This document shows positions 14,834-24,200 of a stretch of DNA of 64,000 bases, one piece after another. A program made the translations under genes and the position numbers. The first letter of the stretch is position 1. The number at the start of each line of letters is the position of its first letter. Under the pieces are notes generated by a model that was not told the origin of the DNA, searched no databases, and saw only the letters and a list, made by a program, of their open reading frames with translations. Source of the stretch: a virus; IMG/VR virus record IMGVR_UViG_3300035034_000924, positions 1 through 64,000 of that record. One strand, written 5' to 3'.

Positions 14834-16403
14834 ACAACGAATCAAGAGAGATGCCGAACAGGTATCCAGAGAAGTCAACCTGATCGAGCTGGAGGAAGCG
14901 AACTTCCTTTCTATCGTTAAACGTCCTGCGAACAGAATCCCATTCCAGATCGTTCGTAATGAGGGCGGCAAGGTCCAACGAACTAGACGAGATAGCGCAC
15001 TGCTGTCTATTCGCCTACCGGACGAAACCAGTGACGAAGATGCTGCAGCCATCATGCGGGCATACGGTCTGACCGAAGAAGAGTACGAGGTTTCGCGGGA
15101 AGAAGACCAAGCATGGCTAAAGCGTAAGCAGCGTGATGCCGACTCAGAAGACCCCATGATTATTCAACTTGCCAACGGCATGGAAGCAGAGATTGATAAG
15201 GCTGCCGTGACCCGAAGTATCGTCCGCAGCGACGATCAGCCTTCGCTTTCAGTTATCAAAATCAATCTGGGCAAGGTGACCCGTAGCGAAGCAGAAACAT
15301 GGCTGAAGGAAAAGGATATTGCCTTCAACAAAGAAGACCTGTTTGCTGTTGCAGGGGAGCAGATGCTGGTACGTCATGATTCCCCAGAAGACATTGATAC
15401 CGTTACCGTAGATCTTGGTGAGGGCAAAACGGCTGTTGCCGCACACACTCAGCGTGATGATATCCCGCACAAGATCTATCGAATGGTTATCGAGCAAGCC
15501 TATGGCCGAAGCGGCTGGGGCCACATCGACTTCTTTCAGGCCATGCTAGACGAGCAGTTTACTGCCGACGCCCGTAGCGCAAACCATTGGCTTTGGGAAG
15601 TATTAGACAACATCCTATTCTACAGTGATCTTCCACTGTCAGATCGTCAGTCACTCATTGAGAATGCGCTTGGCGAGTACAACGCGTGGATTACTGCACT
15701 CATGCAGTCTCTTCCTCGTGAAATTATGTCCACAAATACTGTTGACCTAAACAGCCAAGGCGGGGATGATACGTCCGTGGCTGCTTCTGATTCTGGTAGT
15801 ACTACAGAAGATGATGGTCAGGAAGAAACAGTTCGAGAGGACGAAACTGAAACACCAACTGAAACTATGGAGACTGCTGAGATGAAACAGAAGCAAGAAT
15901 CCGGTGCCGTTAGCGAAGAAGCCAAGCGAGACGATGAAGTCGTTACGACTACTGAAGACGAGCAAAAGGCGGGTGCAGAATCTGAGCAGGAGCAGGCTCC
16001 TGTAAAGACTGAGCGCGAAGACGCAGCCACCGAAGAAACGAAAACCGATGATGAGAAAATTTCTCTGAGTCGATCCGAACTATCTGAAATCGTATCCAAT
16101 GCTGTAACAAATGCTTTGGGTTCGGTCGAAGAAAAACAGCGGCAGGAAGAAGAGCTATCTGATCCTACGTTGAAAGCACTTGGCAAGGTCGCAGACGCGG
16201 TCGAAGGTCTAGCCAAGCGAATGGACTCTATCGAAGCTGCTGGCTCCGAAACGGTTGTACGCTCTGATGCCGATGACGATGGTGAGGCAGAAGGCGAAGA
16301 AGAAGACGAAGACAATGCGCGAAACGAGGCTGACCCTTTCCGGGGTTCATTCCTACGTGCAGACGTACTGAAACGCTTCGAAGGTGTAGCAAAGGGCAAG
16401 TAA
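14820..16403 (+). CDS. Scaffold-like/XkdF C-terminal-like protein, 527 aa
   Basis: The start resembles the continuation of XkdF proteins (NFLSIVKRPANRIPFQIV). Residues about 95-300 form a folded middle domain. A long acidic, Thr/Glu-rich low-complexity region (about 305-410) follows, then a coiled-coil (LSRSELSEIVSNAVTNALGS and after) and an acidic C-terminus ending in FRGSFLRADVLKRFEGV. Position before the capsid gene, acidity and coiled coil suggest an internal scaffold. ATG 14820 follows GGAG. It could also be a virion-retained accessory protein. Confidence 0.6.
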   Translation: MRKRRQRIKRDAEQVSREVNLIELEEANFLSIVKRPANRIPFQIVRNEGGKVQRTRRDSALLSIRLPDETSDEDAAAIMRAYGLTEEEYEVSREEDQAWLKRKQRDADSEDPMIIQLANGMEAEIDKAAVTRSIVRSDDQPSLSVIKINLGKVTRSEAETWLKEKDIAFNKEDLFAVAGEQMLVRHDSPEDIDTVTVDLGEGKTAVAAHTQRDDIPHKIYRMVIEQAYGRSGWGHIDFFQAMLDEQFTADARSANHWLWEVLDNILFYSDLPLSDRQSLIENALGEYNAWITALMQSLPREIMSTNTVDLNSQGGDDTSVAASDSGSTTEDDGQEETVREDETETPTETMETAEMKQKQESGAVSEEAKRDDEVVTTTEDEQKAGAESEQEQAPVKTEREDAATEETKTDDEKISLSRSELSEIVSNAVTNALGSVEEKQRQEEELSDPTLKALGKVADAVEGLAKRMDSIEAAGSETVVRSDADDDGEAEGEEEDEDNARNEADPFRGSFLRADVLKRFEGVAKGK

Positions 16404-16410
16404 GCCCGTC

Positions 16411-16432
16411 CGACTGTAAGGTCGAAACTTTT
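16411..16432 (+). terminator. Weak hairpin before capsid gene
   Basis: CGAC (16411-16414) pairs with GTCG (16421-16424), followed by AAACTTTTT. The stem is only 4 bp, so termination is likely weak; it may set capsid messenger boundaries. Confidence 0.3.
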
Positions 16433-16461
16433 TACAATTCATAACCCAATAGGAGTTAGCA

Positions 16462-17409
16462 ATGTCTAACAAACGTGTAAAGGAAGTCCTAGCACGAGCC
16501 GATATTGGTGTTGGAGACCTTCTGTCCGATGGGGGGCTTCTCCAAGCTGAGCAGGCTGAGCGATTGATCGACGAGGTGGAAGAACAACCCACCATGATTA
16601 ACCGTGTGCGTACCGTTCGAATGAACTCGCATACGTTGAAGATCGACAAAGTCGGTTTTGATTCACGTATCATGAAGGCAGCCCCTCAAGGCACGTCTCC
16701 ATATGCTGATGATGACGGCACCAATGACCGCCACCTTGCTGCGGCAAGCCGTTCCAAAGTTACTACTCGTCAGATCGAGCTGGTAACCAAGGAAGTAATG
16801 GCGGAAATCCACATCCCTTACGACGTGCTTGAAGACAACCTCGAACGAGGCAACTTCGAGTCCCACGTATTGACTCTGATGGCTCGTCGAGCTGCTCAGG
16901 ATCTGGAAGAGTGGATTATCAGCGCAGACGACGCATCTTTGGATTCGTATCTGGCACTGACCAACGGCGTCATGAAATTAGCCACGTCTAACGTGGTTGA
17001 CAACCTGTCTGCTGGTTTGTCACCGGATACTTTCCGTGATGCCATGCTTGCAATGCCACAGCGTTACCTGCGTATGCAGGGTCAAATGGCTCACTTCACC
17101 ACAGTTCAGGATGAAATCCGTTACCGCAGCAATGTGGCACAGCGGGCTACTGGCTTCGGTGACTCTGCATTGACAGGCGCATCGCCTATCTTTGCTCATG
17201 GTGTGCCTGTAACGCCTACTCCATTCATGATTGCCGATCAGGCGCTTTTCACTATGCCTGAGAACATCGTGTTTGGTATCCAGCGTGATATCCTCGTCGA
17301 AACTGAAAAAGATATCCGGGCTCGTGCTCTGGTTATCGTCATGTCTACTCGCGTAGACGTGCAGGTCGAAGACGAAGAAGCACTGGTGAAGATCACCAAC
17401 ATCAACTAA
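16462..17409 (+). CDS. Major capsid protein, HK97-fold, 315 aa
   Basis: This is the shell subunit. Family-like features include an N-terminal helical arm, GGLLQAEQAERLIDEVEEQP, a mid-region AEIHIPYDVLEDNLERG where E-loop/P-domain strands would be, and a C-terminal FGIQRDILVETEKDIRARA, a pattern typical of XkdG/PBSX-like capsids. It lies between scaffold and connector genes and has a strong AGGAG-type ribosome-binding site. A UUCG-loop terminator directly follows, consistent with high expression as a separate message. Confidence 0.85.
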   Translation: MSNKRVKEVLARADIGVGDLLSDGGLLQAEQAERLIDEVEEQPTMINRVRTVRMNSHTLKIDKVGFDSRIMKAAPQGTSPYADDDGTNDRHLAAASRSKVTTRQIELVTKEVMAEIHIPYDVLEDNLERGNFESHVLTLMARRAAQDLEEWIISADDASLDSYLALTNGVMKLATSNVVDNLSAGLSPDTFRDAMLAMPQRYLRMQGQMAHFTTVQDEIRYRSNVAQRATGFGDSALTGASPIFAHGVPVTPTPFMIADQALFTMPENIVFGIQRDILVETEKDIRARALVIVMSTRVDVQVEDEEALVKITNIN

Positions 17410-17429
17410 GGTGTTGTGAAGTAACGGTA

Positions 17430-17455
17430 GGGGGCTTCGGCCCCCAACCTATTTT
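17430..17455 (+). terminator. Rho-independent terminator after capsid gene
   Basis: GGGGGC (17430-17435), loop TTCG, GCCCCC (17440-17445), then AACCTATTTT. The UUCG tetraloop makes a very stable hairpin, but the T-run is short, so read-through into connector genes is likely. Confidence 0.8.
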
Positions 17456-17481
17456 GGAATGGTGTAAACGAGGAAAGTAAT

Positions 17482-17952
17482 ATGAGCGAACTACCCGGAA
17501 AAAGAAAGATTGCGCAAGGCTGGATCGACGATGGCGAAGAGCTGGACATCGAACTGCCTACAGAAGATAGTTACTTGGTGTTGCAAGGCGCGAATACATA
17601 CGTGTCACGTTTCATCAACGGCGGAGAGCCTGTTAAGCGCGGGCAGACAATTTTCGTCACAGTAACTACAGCAGGGCTGCTTCTGACCACTGAAGTACGT
17701 AACCCTAAGAATAACCTACGCTCTACGATGTTTCGTATGGCGACCGACGAAGAGCGTGATGCCTACCTTGCTGAGCGGGATACAAGTAACCCGAGAACTG
17801 CAAGCAGGGAAGCAATGTCACGTAAAGCGCGGGAAGAGCAGATCGACGCTGGACATGCCAGTTACGATGCCGAGAAGGTGCATGCAGAGGAAGACGCACT
17901 TAAGTCTACCCGCTCACCACGACGTAGACGTTCAAAGAACCAAGGTGACTAA
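17482..17952 (+). CDS. Head-region hypothetical protein, 156 aa
   Basis: An N-terminal beta-rich half (about residues 10-85) precedes a charged, Arg/Ser-rich helical tail. Its position right after the capsid gene would suit a head decoration or head-stabilising protein, but no motif confirms that. AGGAAAG precedes its ATG. Confidence 0.55.
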   Translation: MSELPGKRKIAQGWIDDGEELDIELPTEDSYLVLQGANTYVSRFINGGEPVKRGQTIFVTVTTAGLLLTTEVRNPKNNLRSTMFRMATDEERDAYLAERDTSNPRTASREAMSRKAREEQIDAGHASYDAEKVHAEEDALKSTRSPRRRRSKNQGD

Positions 17953-17957
17953 GCAAA

Positions 17958-18623
17958 ATGTTGCTAGCTAGCAAAGACGAAGTACTGGCCCGAATGGGTT
18001 TGACGGAAAGGACGGGGACGGAGTCCTCTGTTCAATCCGCACTTTACGGTGCGACGTCTGCGCTAGAGAATGTGATTCGTACTCAACTCAACCGTCAGGA
18101 GCGTATTGATTACTTCGGTAACGTTCGCAACCAAAGATCGGCCAGAGGTGAGTACGAATTTTTGCTTTTATTGGAGAATGGATTTTTAGACCCAGAAGAA
18201 AGGGTCAGAGTCTATGTGTCCAATGACGGCAATCCAATACTGCGGGTAACAGACACCAACTCCACCCTAGCAGACCCTGATGGGATCGACATCGACTATG
18301 ATAGAGGTAAGGTAACCATTGGTAACGATGTGTCCCTTTACTCTCCTAGCAAGAGGCGCTGTATAGCCGTGAGGTACGTATCGGGCTATGAAGTCAGTGA
18401 CGCATCAGATCCTTTTGCCGTAGCTACAGGAGTACCTGATAAGATCAAGAATGCTGCTATTGCTTTAGCTATCGGAGTACTGCGCTCCAGCAACGCGCCG
18501 ATACCAAAGACCAACCAAGCCCAACAGATGCAAGCGCTCTCTTCTGAAGCACGACGCTACGCAGCCAACCTTATACGTACAAAGCCCCGAGGCGATTTTA
18601 CAGAAGCCACGGAGATACTCTAA
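17958..18623 (+). CDS. Head-tail connector (gp6/XkdH-like), 221 aa
   Basis: The helical opening LLASKDEVLARMGLTERTGT followed by SALYGATSALENVIRTQLNR, and a C-terminal helix with IALAIGVLRSS, resemble connector adaptors that sit below the portal. A beta-rich insertion lies in between. Gene order (capsid, this gene, tail completion, tail terminator) supports that role. Its stop overlaps the next start as TAATG. Confidence 0.65.
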   Translation: MLLASKDEVLARMGLTERTGTESSVQSALYGATSALENVIRTQLNRQERIDYFGNVRNQRSARGEYEFLLLLENGFLDPEERVRVYVSNDGNPILRVTDTNSTLADPDGIDIDYDRGKVTIGNDVSLYSPSKRRCIAVRYVSGYEVSDASDPFAVATGVPDKIKNAAIALAIGVLRSSNAPIPKTNQAQQMQALSSEARRYAANLIRTKPRGDFTEATEIL

Positions 18624-19117
18624 TGGTAGTCCGCGCCCGTGCGAGACTGACAGGCAGAAAAGCTCTCCTTAAGAAATACCGAAGGATCGCTTCACAACTG
18701 CCGGGGATCGTAGCAGATAAAGATGGTGTCATAGCTGACATAGTCGTTCGACACATTCAAGAACGGTTCGAGACTAAGCAGGGCCCTGACGGTACACCAT
18801 GGCCTGCCTTAGCCGAAGGTAACTTCCCCAGAGGCAACCCAGACAAAAAAGACATCCTGCGGGATAGTGGGAAACTCAGTAAGTCGATTGGGGTAGCCTC
18901 TTCCGGCTTCGTGTCTTCTATCCGAGGTAACACGGGTTTCGGTTTTCGTGTAGGGGTACTAGGTAACTTACCTTATGCTAGGACCATGCAAAGCGGGGGA
19001 GCGTCTCCACTGACAGGCGGGAAAGTACCTGCGAGACCTTTCATGGGGGTAAGCGACGAAATGGTGGAAGACGCAATCAGCCACGTACAAGAACGTGTAG
19101 CTAAGGTAATAAGATAA
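18623..19117 (+). CDS. Virion morphogenesis/tail completion protein, 164 aa
   Basis: It resembles the P2 gpS/Mu gpG family: RFETKQGPDGTPWPALAEGN, then ILRDSGKLSKSIG, an SGF/GFGFRVGV strand pair, a TMQSGG turn and KVPARPFMGVSDE near the C-terminus. Such proteins finish the head-tail joint. It is tied to both neighbours by TAATG overlaps, so the connector, completion and terminator genes are probably translated together. Confidence 0.8.
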   Translation: MVVRARARLTGRKALLKKYRRIASQLPGIVADKDGVIADIVVRHIQERFETKQGPDGTPWPALAEGNFPRGNPDKKDILRDSGKLSKSIGVASSGFVSSIRGNTGFGFRVGVLGNLPYARTMQSGGASPLTGGKVPARPFMGVSDEMVEDAISHVQERVAKVIR

Positions 19118-19596
19118 TGAAAACCAGTTTACTTGAGCAGGAACTAATAGACGTAGTCAGTGCCTTAGACGGTTTTGATGACCGCGTATTCTCTGTTTAC
19201 AATATGGACGAGCTGGAAGAGAAGGCCTCTATATCAGGCTTCCCTATCGTGGCTATTGGCTTCGAAAGAGCTGTTCCTTCGCCCGGTAATCAAGGGGTAA
19301 CTGCCGAGGGCAGGACAAAGACCGGATCTGATGATAGAATGCTTGTCAATAAAAGATTTACTATAGTGGTCGGTGTCGATTACAATTGGAACGGTGAAGG
19401 CGAATCTGGTAGTAGAGCAGTAGCGACTGATTTGTTAGATGACATACGCAGAGCACTGCTAGGGTATGTCGGTGTAAACAAAGGAAGACCATGGAGGTTC
19501 GTAGGGGAAGGCCCTACTGATACAGCTTTGGCTAGTGTGATTTTTTATGCACAAACGTGGGAGACCACAACACTTATCACAGGCGGTAACGCCTAA
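19117..19596 (+). CDS. Tail terminator-like protein, 159 aa
   Basis: An alpha/beta protein of about 160 residues with a central VNKRFTIVVGVDYNWNG strand block and a late helix DLLDDIRRALLGY, as in Mu gp37-like and other tail terminators that cap the tail tube. Position between completion protein and tail tube gene is expected. Assignment rests on fold-like pattern and order. Confidence 0.6.
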   Translation: MKTSLLEQELIDVVSALDGFDDRVFSVYNMDELEEKASISGFPIVAIGFERAVPSPGNQGVTAEGRTKTGSDDRMLVNKRFTIVVGVDYNWNGEGESGSRAVATDLLDDIRRALLGYVGVNKGRPWRFVGEGPTDTALASVIFYAQTWETTTLITGGNA

Positions 19597-19619
19597 AATC
19601 CGACAGGAGAAATAGACCC

Positions 19620-20381
19620 ATGAACTATTACTATTCTGGTCAGGGTTCGTTATATGTCGGGGAGCGAGACGCTAATGGTCAGCCCAAGGGTCTCCTTCCT
19701 GTAGGTAACGTACCTACGCTTGAAATCTCAATCGAGATTGAAAAGTTTGAACACAAGGAAGCCGAGACAGGCAACCGCTCCACTGACTTGACGATCATTC
19801 AGGAACTGAACGGTACTTTCAATGCTGTTCTCGAATCTATCACTTCAGCTAACTTGGCGCTGGGATTCTTCGGAACCTCTGCTACAGTTGCTGGTGCGGT
19901 AGTCGCTGCTGAAGATATCCTCATTGAAACCGAGGAAGTCATTTACCCACTGGCGAATATCAACATTGACGATAGTGTCGAGCCTACTTGTGAAGACAGC
20001 CTAGCTGCTTCGCTAACGCTCGATACTGACTTCGAAGTTGATTACGCTAATGGTACGGTCAAGCTCTTGGCTGCCTATGGCGGGTCACTGCCTGAGACGT
20101 TTACCTTCGGGTACACGTTCCTTAGCCAGCTGAAGATGAGCGCCTTTACGAAGACCACCATCGAACGGTATCTGCGTTTCCAAGGCCTTAACACGGCAAC
20201 GGAAGCAAGTGACCCGGTCGTTGTGGATATCTTCAAGGCGTCCATTGACCCAGCACAGAACTACGGCTTGATTAACGAGGAAGTGGCTTCTTTGACACTT
20301 ACTGGTAATATCTTGCAGGACAGCTTGAACGCTAGCAAAGGTTCTGAGTTCTTTATCGAGCGAAGGACTGGGTCGCTATAA
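19620..20381 (+). CDS. Major tail tube protein, 253 aa
   Basis: A beta-rich protein opening with YYYSGQGSLYVGERDANG, with the LTIIQELNGTFNAVLESI region typical of tube subunits and a long intermediate beta domain. It has a strong AGGAG site and is followed by a terminator and the frameshifted chaperone, which is the standard place for the tail tube gene in siphoviruses. Confidence 0.75.
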   Translation: MNYYYSGQGSLYVGERDANGQPKGLLPVGNVPTLEISIEIEKFEHKEAETGNRSTDLTIIQELNGTFNAVLESITSANLALGFFGTSATVAGAVVAAEDILIETEEVIYPLANINIDDSVEPTCEDSLAASLTLDTDFEVDYANGTVKLLAAYGGSLPETFTFGYTFLSQLKMSAFTKTTIERYLRFQGLNTATEASDPVVVDIFKASIDPAQNYGLINEEVASLTLTGNILQDSLNASKGSEFFIERRTGSL

Positions 20382-20407
20382 AGCGATTGCAGTTTTGGTG
20401 AAACTTT

Positions 20408-20437
20408 AGCGCTCTCTATATGGGGGCGCTTTTTATT
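20408..20437 (+). terminator. Rho-independent terminator after tail tube gene
   Basis: AGCGCTC (20408-20414) pairs with GGGCGCT (20424-20430) with one G-T pair, followed by TTTTATTT. Confidence 0.8.
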
Positions 20438-20451
20438 TAAAAGGTGAAAAC

Positions 20452-20973
20452 ATGAGTGAAGTAGAAGATCAAGGCGTAGATGGTTTCGACATGGATGAGT
20501 TCATGCAAATCATCGAAGGTGCTGCCCCATACACGGTATACCTCAGTGAACGATACCCATCGGTCGAGATTAAAACCGTCAGAGCAGCGCAGCTATTTAA
20601 TATTACAGACCTATTGCGGGGTGTGTTATCCGTAGTAGGTAGCGAGGTGCTGACCTCTGACAAAGCCTTGCAAACGTTTGCAAAGAAATTTATGGAGAAC
20701 CCAGATGTTATCTTTGATCTGGTGCAGGACAACGAAGAAAGGCTATTCCGCGTTCTGGCAGGCATGTCTAATCTGTCAGAAGAGCAAGTCATGGACCTTG
20801 AAGTCGATGAAGTCGCTATCCTTACTATGTGCGAGTGGAGGTTGAACGAACGTTTTTTTATGACGCGGGTGAAGACCCGCCTCTCCCAACTGATGCCGCA
20901 GCAAAGCACAGAGCAATTGTCGAAAGGTCCGAAGCCCAAAGGCGGGCAAGGTCGAAAGGCGAGCAAAAAGTAA
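20452..20973 (+). CDS. Tail assembly chaperone, short form (G-like), 173 aa
   Basis: The unshifted product of a two-frame gene. It has an acidic N-terminus and helical body and ends in a basic Lys/Gly/Gln tail. Position between tail tube and tape measure and the overlapping second frame identify it as the G-type tail chaperone, which coats tape measure during tail assembly and is absent from the virion. An exact dispersed palindrome lies in it at 20668-20683 (LQTFAKK). Confidence 0.8.
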   Translation: MSEVEDQGVDGFDMDEFMQIIEGAAPYTVYLSERYPSVEIKTVRAAQLFNITDLLRGVLSVVGSEVLTSDKALQTFAKKFMENPDVIFDLVQDNEERLFRVLAGMSNLSEEQVMDLEVDEVAILTMCEWRLNERFFMTRVKTRLSQLMPQQSTEQLSKGPKPKGGQGRKASKK

Positions 20974-21248
20974 TATCAAGACAGAAGCTAGCTAACCAGA
21001 TACTGGAGGGGGTAGTCAGTCTGGTTAGCTCAGGCTTCCAAGAACAGGAAGTGATTAACTGGCCGTACCCGAAGTTTCTTGCCTACTCTAGTGCCGTAGA
21101 GCGCAAACGGATGAAAGATAGGCTTGAATTTTCTTACGATGTGATGCAAGGTGTATCTGGCCTCTTTGGTGGAGGTAAGGGCAAGAATCCGTTACAGAAG
21201 CATATTGACGAGCTTCAACTTAAGATAGAAGAACTCCATGGCGGCTGA
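20452..21248 (+). CDS. Tail assembly chaperone, frameshift fusion (GT-like), 265 aa
   Basis: The first 136 codons (to 20859) are joined by a -1 slip at TTTTTTT to the second frame, which continues YDAGEDPPLP and ends at 21248 just inside the tape measure start. The second-frame segment has no convincing start of its own, contains helical, Gln/Glu/Lys-rich sequence and is coupled to the tape measure, as T domains are. The fusion is usually made in a few percent of translations; the ratio here is not knowable from sequence. Confidence 0.85.
20668..20683. repeat. Dispersed palindrome site 8 (perfect)
   Basis: TTGCAAACGTTTGCAA, exact; inside the tail chaperone gene (LQTFA frame). Confidence 0.9.
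20853..20880 (+). other. Programmed -1 ribosomal frameshift signal
   Basis: Slippery heptamer TTTTTTT (20853-20859) sits in the frame T-TTT-TTT. After a 5-nt spacer comes a perfect 6-bp hairpin GCGGGT-GAAG-ACCCGC (20865-20880). The zero frame and the -1 frame are both open across this point. Confidence 0.9.
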
Positions 21249-24200
21249 AGATAGTTTATTACTTAGGATTATCGGGCGGGACGAAGCTTCCCGCTCGGTT
21301 AACCGTGTTCAAAGTTCCATAATCCGGGTAGTGGGTGCAGTCGCTTCGCTTAACGCAGCGTTCCGTACCCTAGCCTTCCCTGTACAGCAAGCTATCGAGT
21401 TCGAATCTGCCCTTAGCGACATCCAGAAGACTACTGGGTTCACAGATACATCCATCAAGGCCCTAGGCCAATCCTTACGAGACCTATCTATTGAGATAGG
21501 TGTGAGCGCCACTGAGCTTGCCTCTATCGCCGCAGCAGCGGGCCAGTTAGGTCTAGGCAACCAAGGTAGGCAGGCTATCCTAGCGTTTACTGATACGGTC
21601 GCCCGTTTCGCTACCGTAGCTGACCTTTCTGTTGACGCAGCGGGTACGTCTATCGCCAAGATTAGTAACCTGTTCCAGATACCAATTAACCAAGCTGAGC
21701 GAGTCTCTTCTGCGTTTAACGAACTATCCAACACCACGGTCGCTACGGCTGACCAACTAGTAGACATCGTTCGCCGTATCGGTTCAGCGGGTGGTCTCCT
21801 TGAGTTCGCAGAAACTGCAGCAATCGCAGCGACGTCACTAGAACTTGGCCAGACAGTGGAAGTAGCAGGCACTGCTGTAACCAAAGCATTCGCCAACATG
21901 CGGGTAGCTGCTGCAGACTTCGCGGAGCTTCAAGAGCTGTCCACAGATCAGTGGGTAGAGAATCTACAAACTAGTGGCATACAGGCGCTTAAGGATGTCA
22001 TTTCGACTATTGGCGAACTGGAGGGCGTGGCGCAAGGCGCGGAGATTCGTAACTTGTTTGGCGGGGGTAGGCAGTTTGCTTTCATCTCTAGGCTGGTTGA
22101 GGACGCACAGAACGACTTCAAGATACTAGACGCTACTCTGGCAAACTCAAGAAACCAGTTCGATCTAGCTACCAGCTCTATCGAAGAGTTCGCTAATAAA
22201 CAACGAAGCACCCAGAGACAGATAGGCCTTACTACCGTGGCATTTACCGACCTGTCTATCGTAGCGGGCCAGAGGTTCCTTCCAGCATTCAGGGACGTAC
22301 TGGGTAGCCTGAGAGACTTCGCTACCTCGGAGGAGACTATAAATAGGGTCGAGGCATTCGCTGATAATTTGCTTGCAGCTGCTCAGGCTTCTTCCAGCTT
22401 CCTTGCGTCGTTTGGCCCGATACTGCCGAGCTTAGAAACATTCGTATCTATACTAACCATACTGAGTGGGCTAGTAGTACTCAGATCTATTATAGGTTTG
22501 TTCGCTGGGTTAGCTACCCCTATAGGCGTTGCGTCCAATCTGATAGGAGGGTTCGGTAAGTTAGTGACACTTGCCGTTACTCAGGTTGCTATATTAGTAC
22601 CTGCGTTGACGGGATTAGGTAATGCCTTCTTGTTGTTCTCTGGTAAGATCGCAGCAGCCGCGACCGCAGCCAGAGCTGTGCTGTTAGGTCCGGCAGGTAT
22701 TGTCATCGCCATAGCTGCAGGTATTGCACTACTTATACCACAGGTGCGCGAGGCGTTAGGTGACTTCGTTGATCTATTCCGTGACGGGACTGATGAACTA
22801 GCCGCGAGTAACCGGGCCACGCTGCGAGAGGTCGAGCGGGACATAGCCGCATTCCAAGAAGCACTGGAGTCCAATAACGGCAGAGGCATTGAAGCAGTTA
22901 ATCTCGACTCTAAAAATGTCGATGACCTGATTGCGAAAATATCCAAGCAGATAGGTATCGTTGGCCAACTGCAGGGAGCCATAAGAGGCGCTACTTCGGA
23001 GCAGCAAAGATTGCGGGAGGAAGGGGAGCGTACCCTAGGGGCCTACGATGACGTGACAGCGTCAATCTCCAACCTAGAGAGACAACAGCTATCGTTCCAA
23101 GAAAAGGCCTCCACGGCCTCTCAGGGAGCTGCAGCGTCGGCTCAGGAATCCTTAAGGCGGGTAACAGCCGAGCTTGACACACAAAGGCAGCGGGCTTCCC
23201 TGCTAGAAAGACAGATTGCAAACGTCCAGAGGCAATACTCGCAAGTAGGCGATGCTGGGGCAAGGTTCTCTGCTGAGTTCCAAACAGCGGTGGTTAGCCT
23301 AACTCAGGTACTAAGTAATAGTGAGTTCCGTGCGATACAGGCAAACCTCCAGCTCGATGAGCAGAGACGGTCACTTATTGCCCTGCGTAAAGAAATCAGA
23401 GAGCTAGGTTCTTTGGATGCGAGTGCGCTGGACGAAGAAGCAGTATCTTCAAACAACGCCAGACTGTTAGAGCTTGAACAGCAATCTACCAGTACGGAAA
23501 TAGCCGTAGCAGATCTTACGGAAGTAGTTGACGAGCTAGCCCCTGCATTGAAAGGCGCGATACCAGAATCAGTACTGGCTACGCTCAGGGGTTTCGACAA
23601 CGAAGTACAGGACGGGCTAGTCAAGTCGTTAGGTGATGTACGTAATAACTTGGAGACTGTAGTATTCAGCACGAGCGGTGCGGTAAGAGAACTGACTTCG
23701 CTGGTCGCTACCTTGATACAGGCGGAAGCCCAAGCCCCTGCGCTTAAACTTTTGTCAGACAGAGCTACAGAGACAGCCAAGTCTGTATCGGGTATCTTCG
23801 ACAACTTGCCCAGTGTCATAGCAGCAACACGCCAGCAGTTGGCCGATTTCGTATCTCGTATTGACGATATCCCTGCGCAACGAAGACTTACGATCAGGCT
23901 ATCCACGGAGCGGGAAGATATCACGGACCTGTTCGATAAAGAGCAAGCACGGATAACTAAACGATTTGAAGATGCTGTTGCCAGAATTCAGGACATAGAT
24001 TCGGGGGCAGGCCAAAGAAGACTCACTCAGTTAACCAGACAGCGTGATCGTTCGATAGAGATAGCGGAGAGCACCAGAGACACCTCACAGGCTCAGCTGG
24101 AGCTTCAAGGCGCTACAGAGAAGTTCAACAACCTTCTGGAGCGGTCTGCGCAGTTACGGTCTCAGGCAGGCATTCTGCAGAAGCAGATTAACGACCTTAG

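Noticed and set aside
20829-21248. Second frame of the tail chaperone as an independent gene
   Set aside because: The nominal start lies inside the short-form gene with no ribosome-binding site, while a slippery heptamer and hairpin connect the two frames, so it is better described as the -1 fusion.
23216-23231. Half palindrome TTGCAAACGTCC in the tape measure gene
   Set aside because: The left half is perfect but the right half is poor; likewise half-sites near 14631 and 49975. They exceed the two-mismatch limit used.
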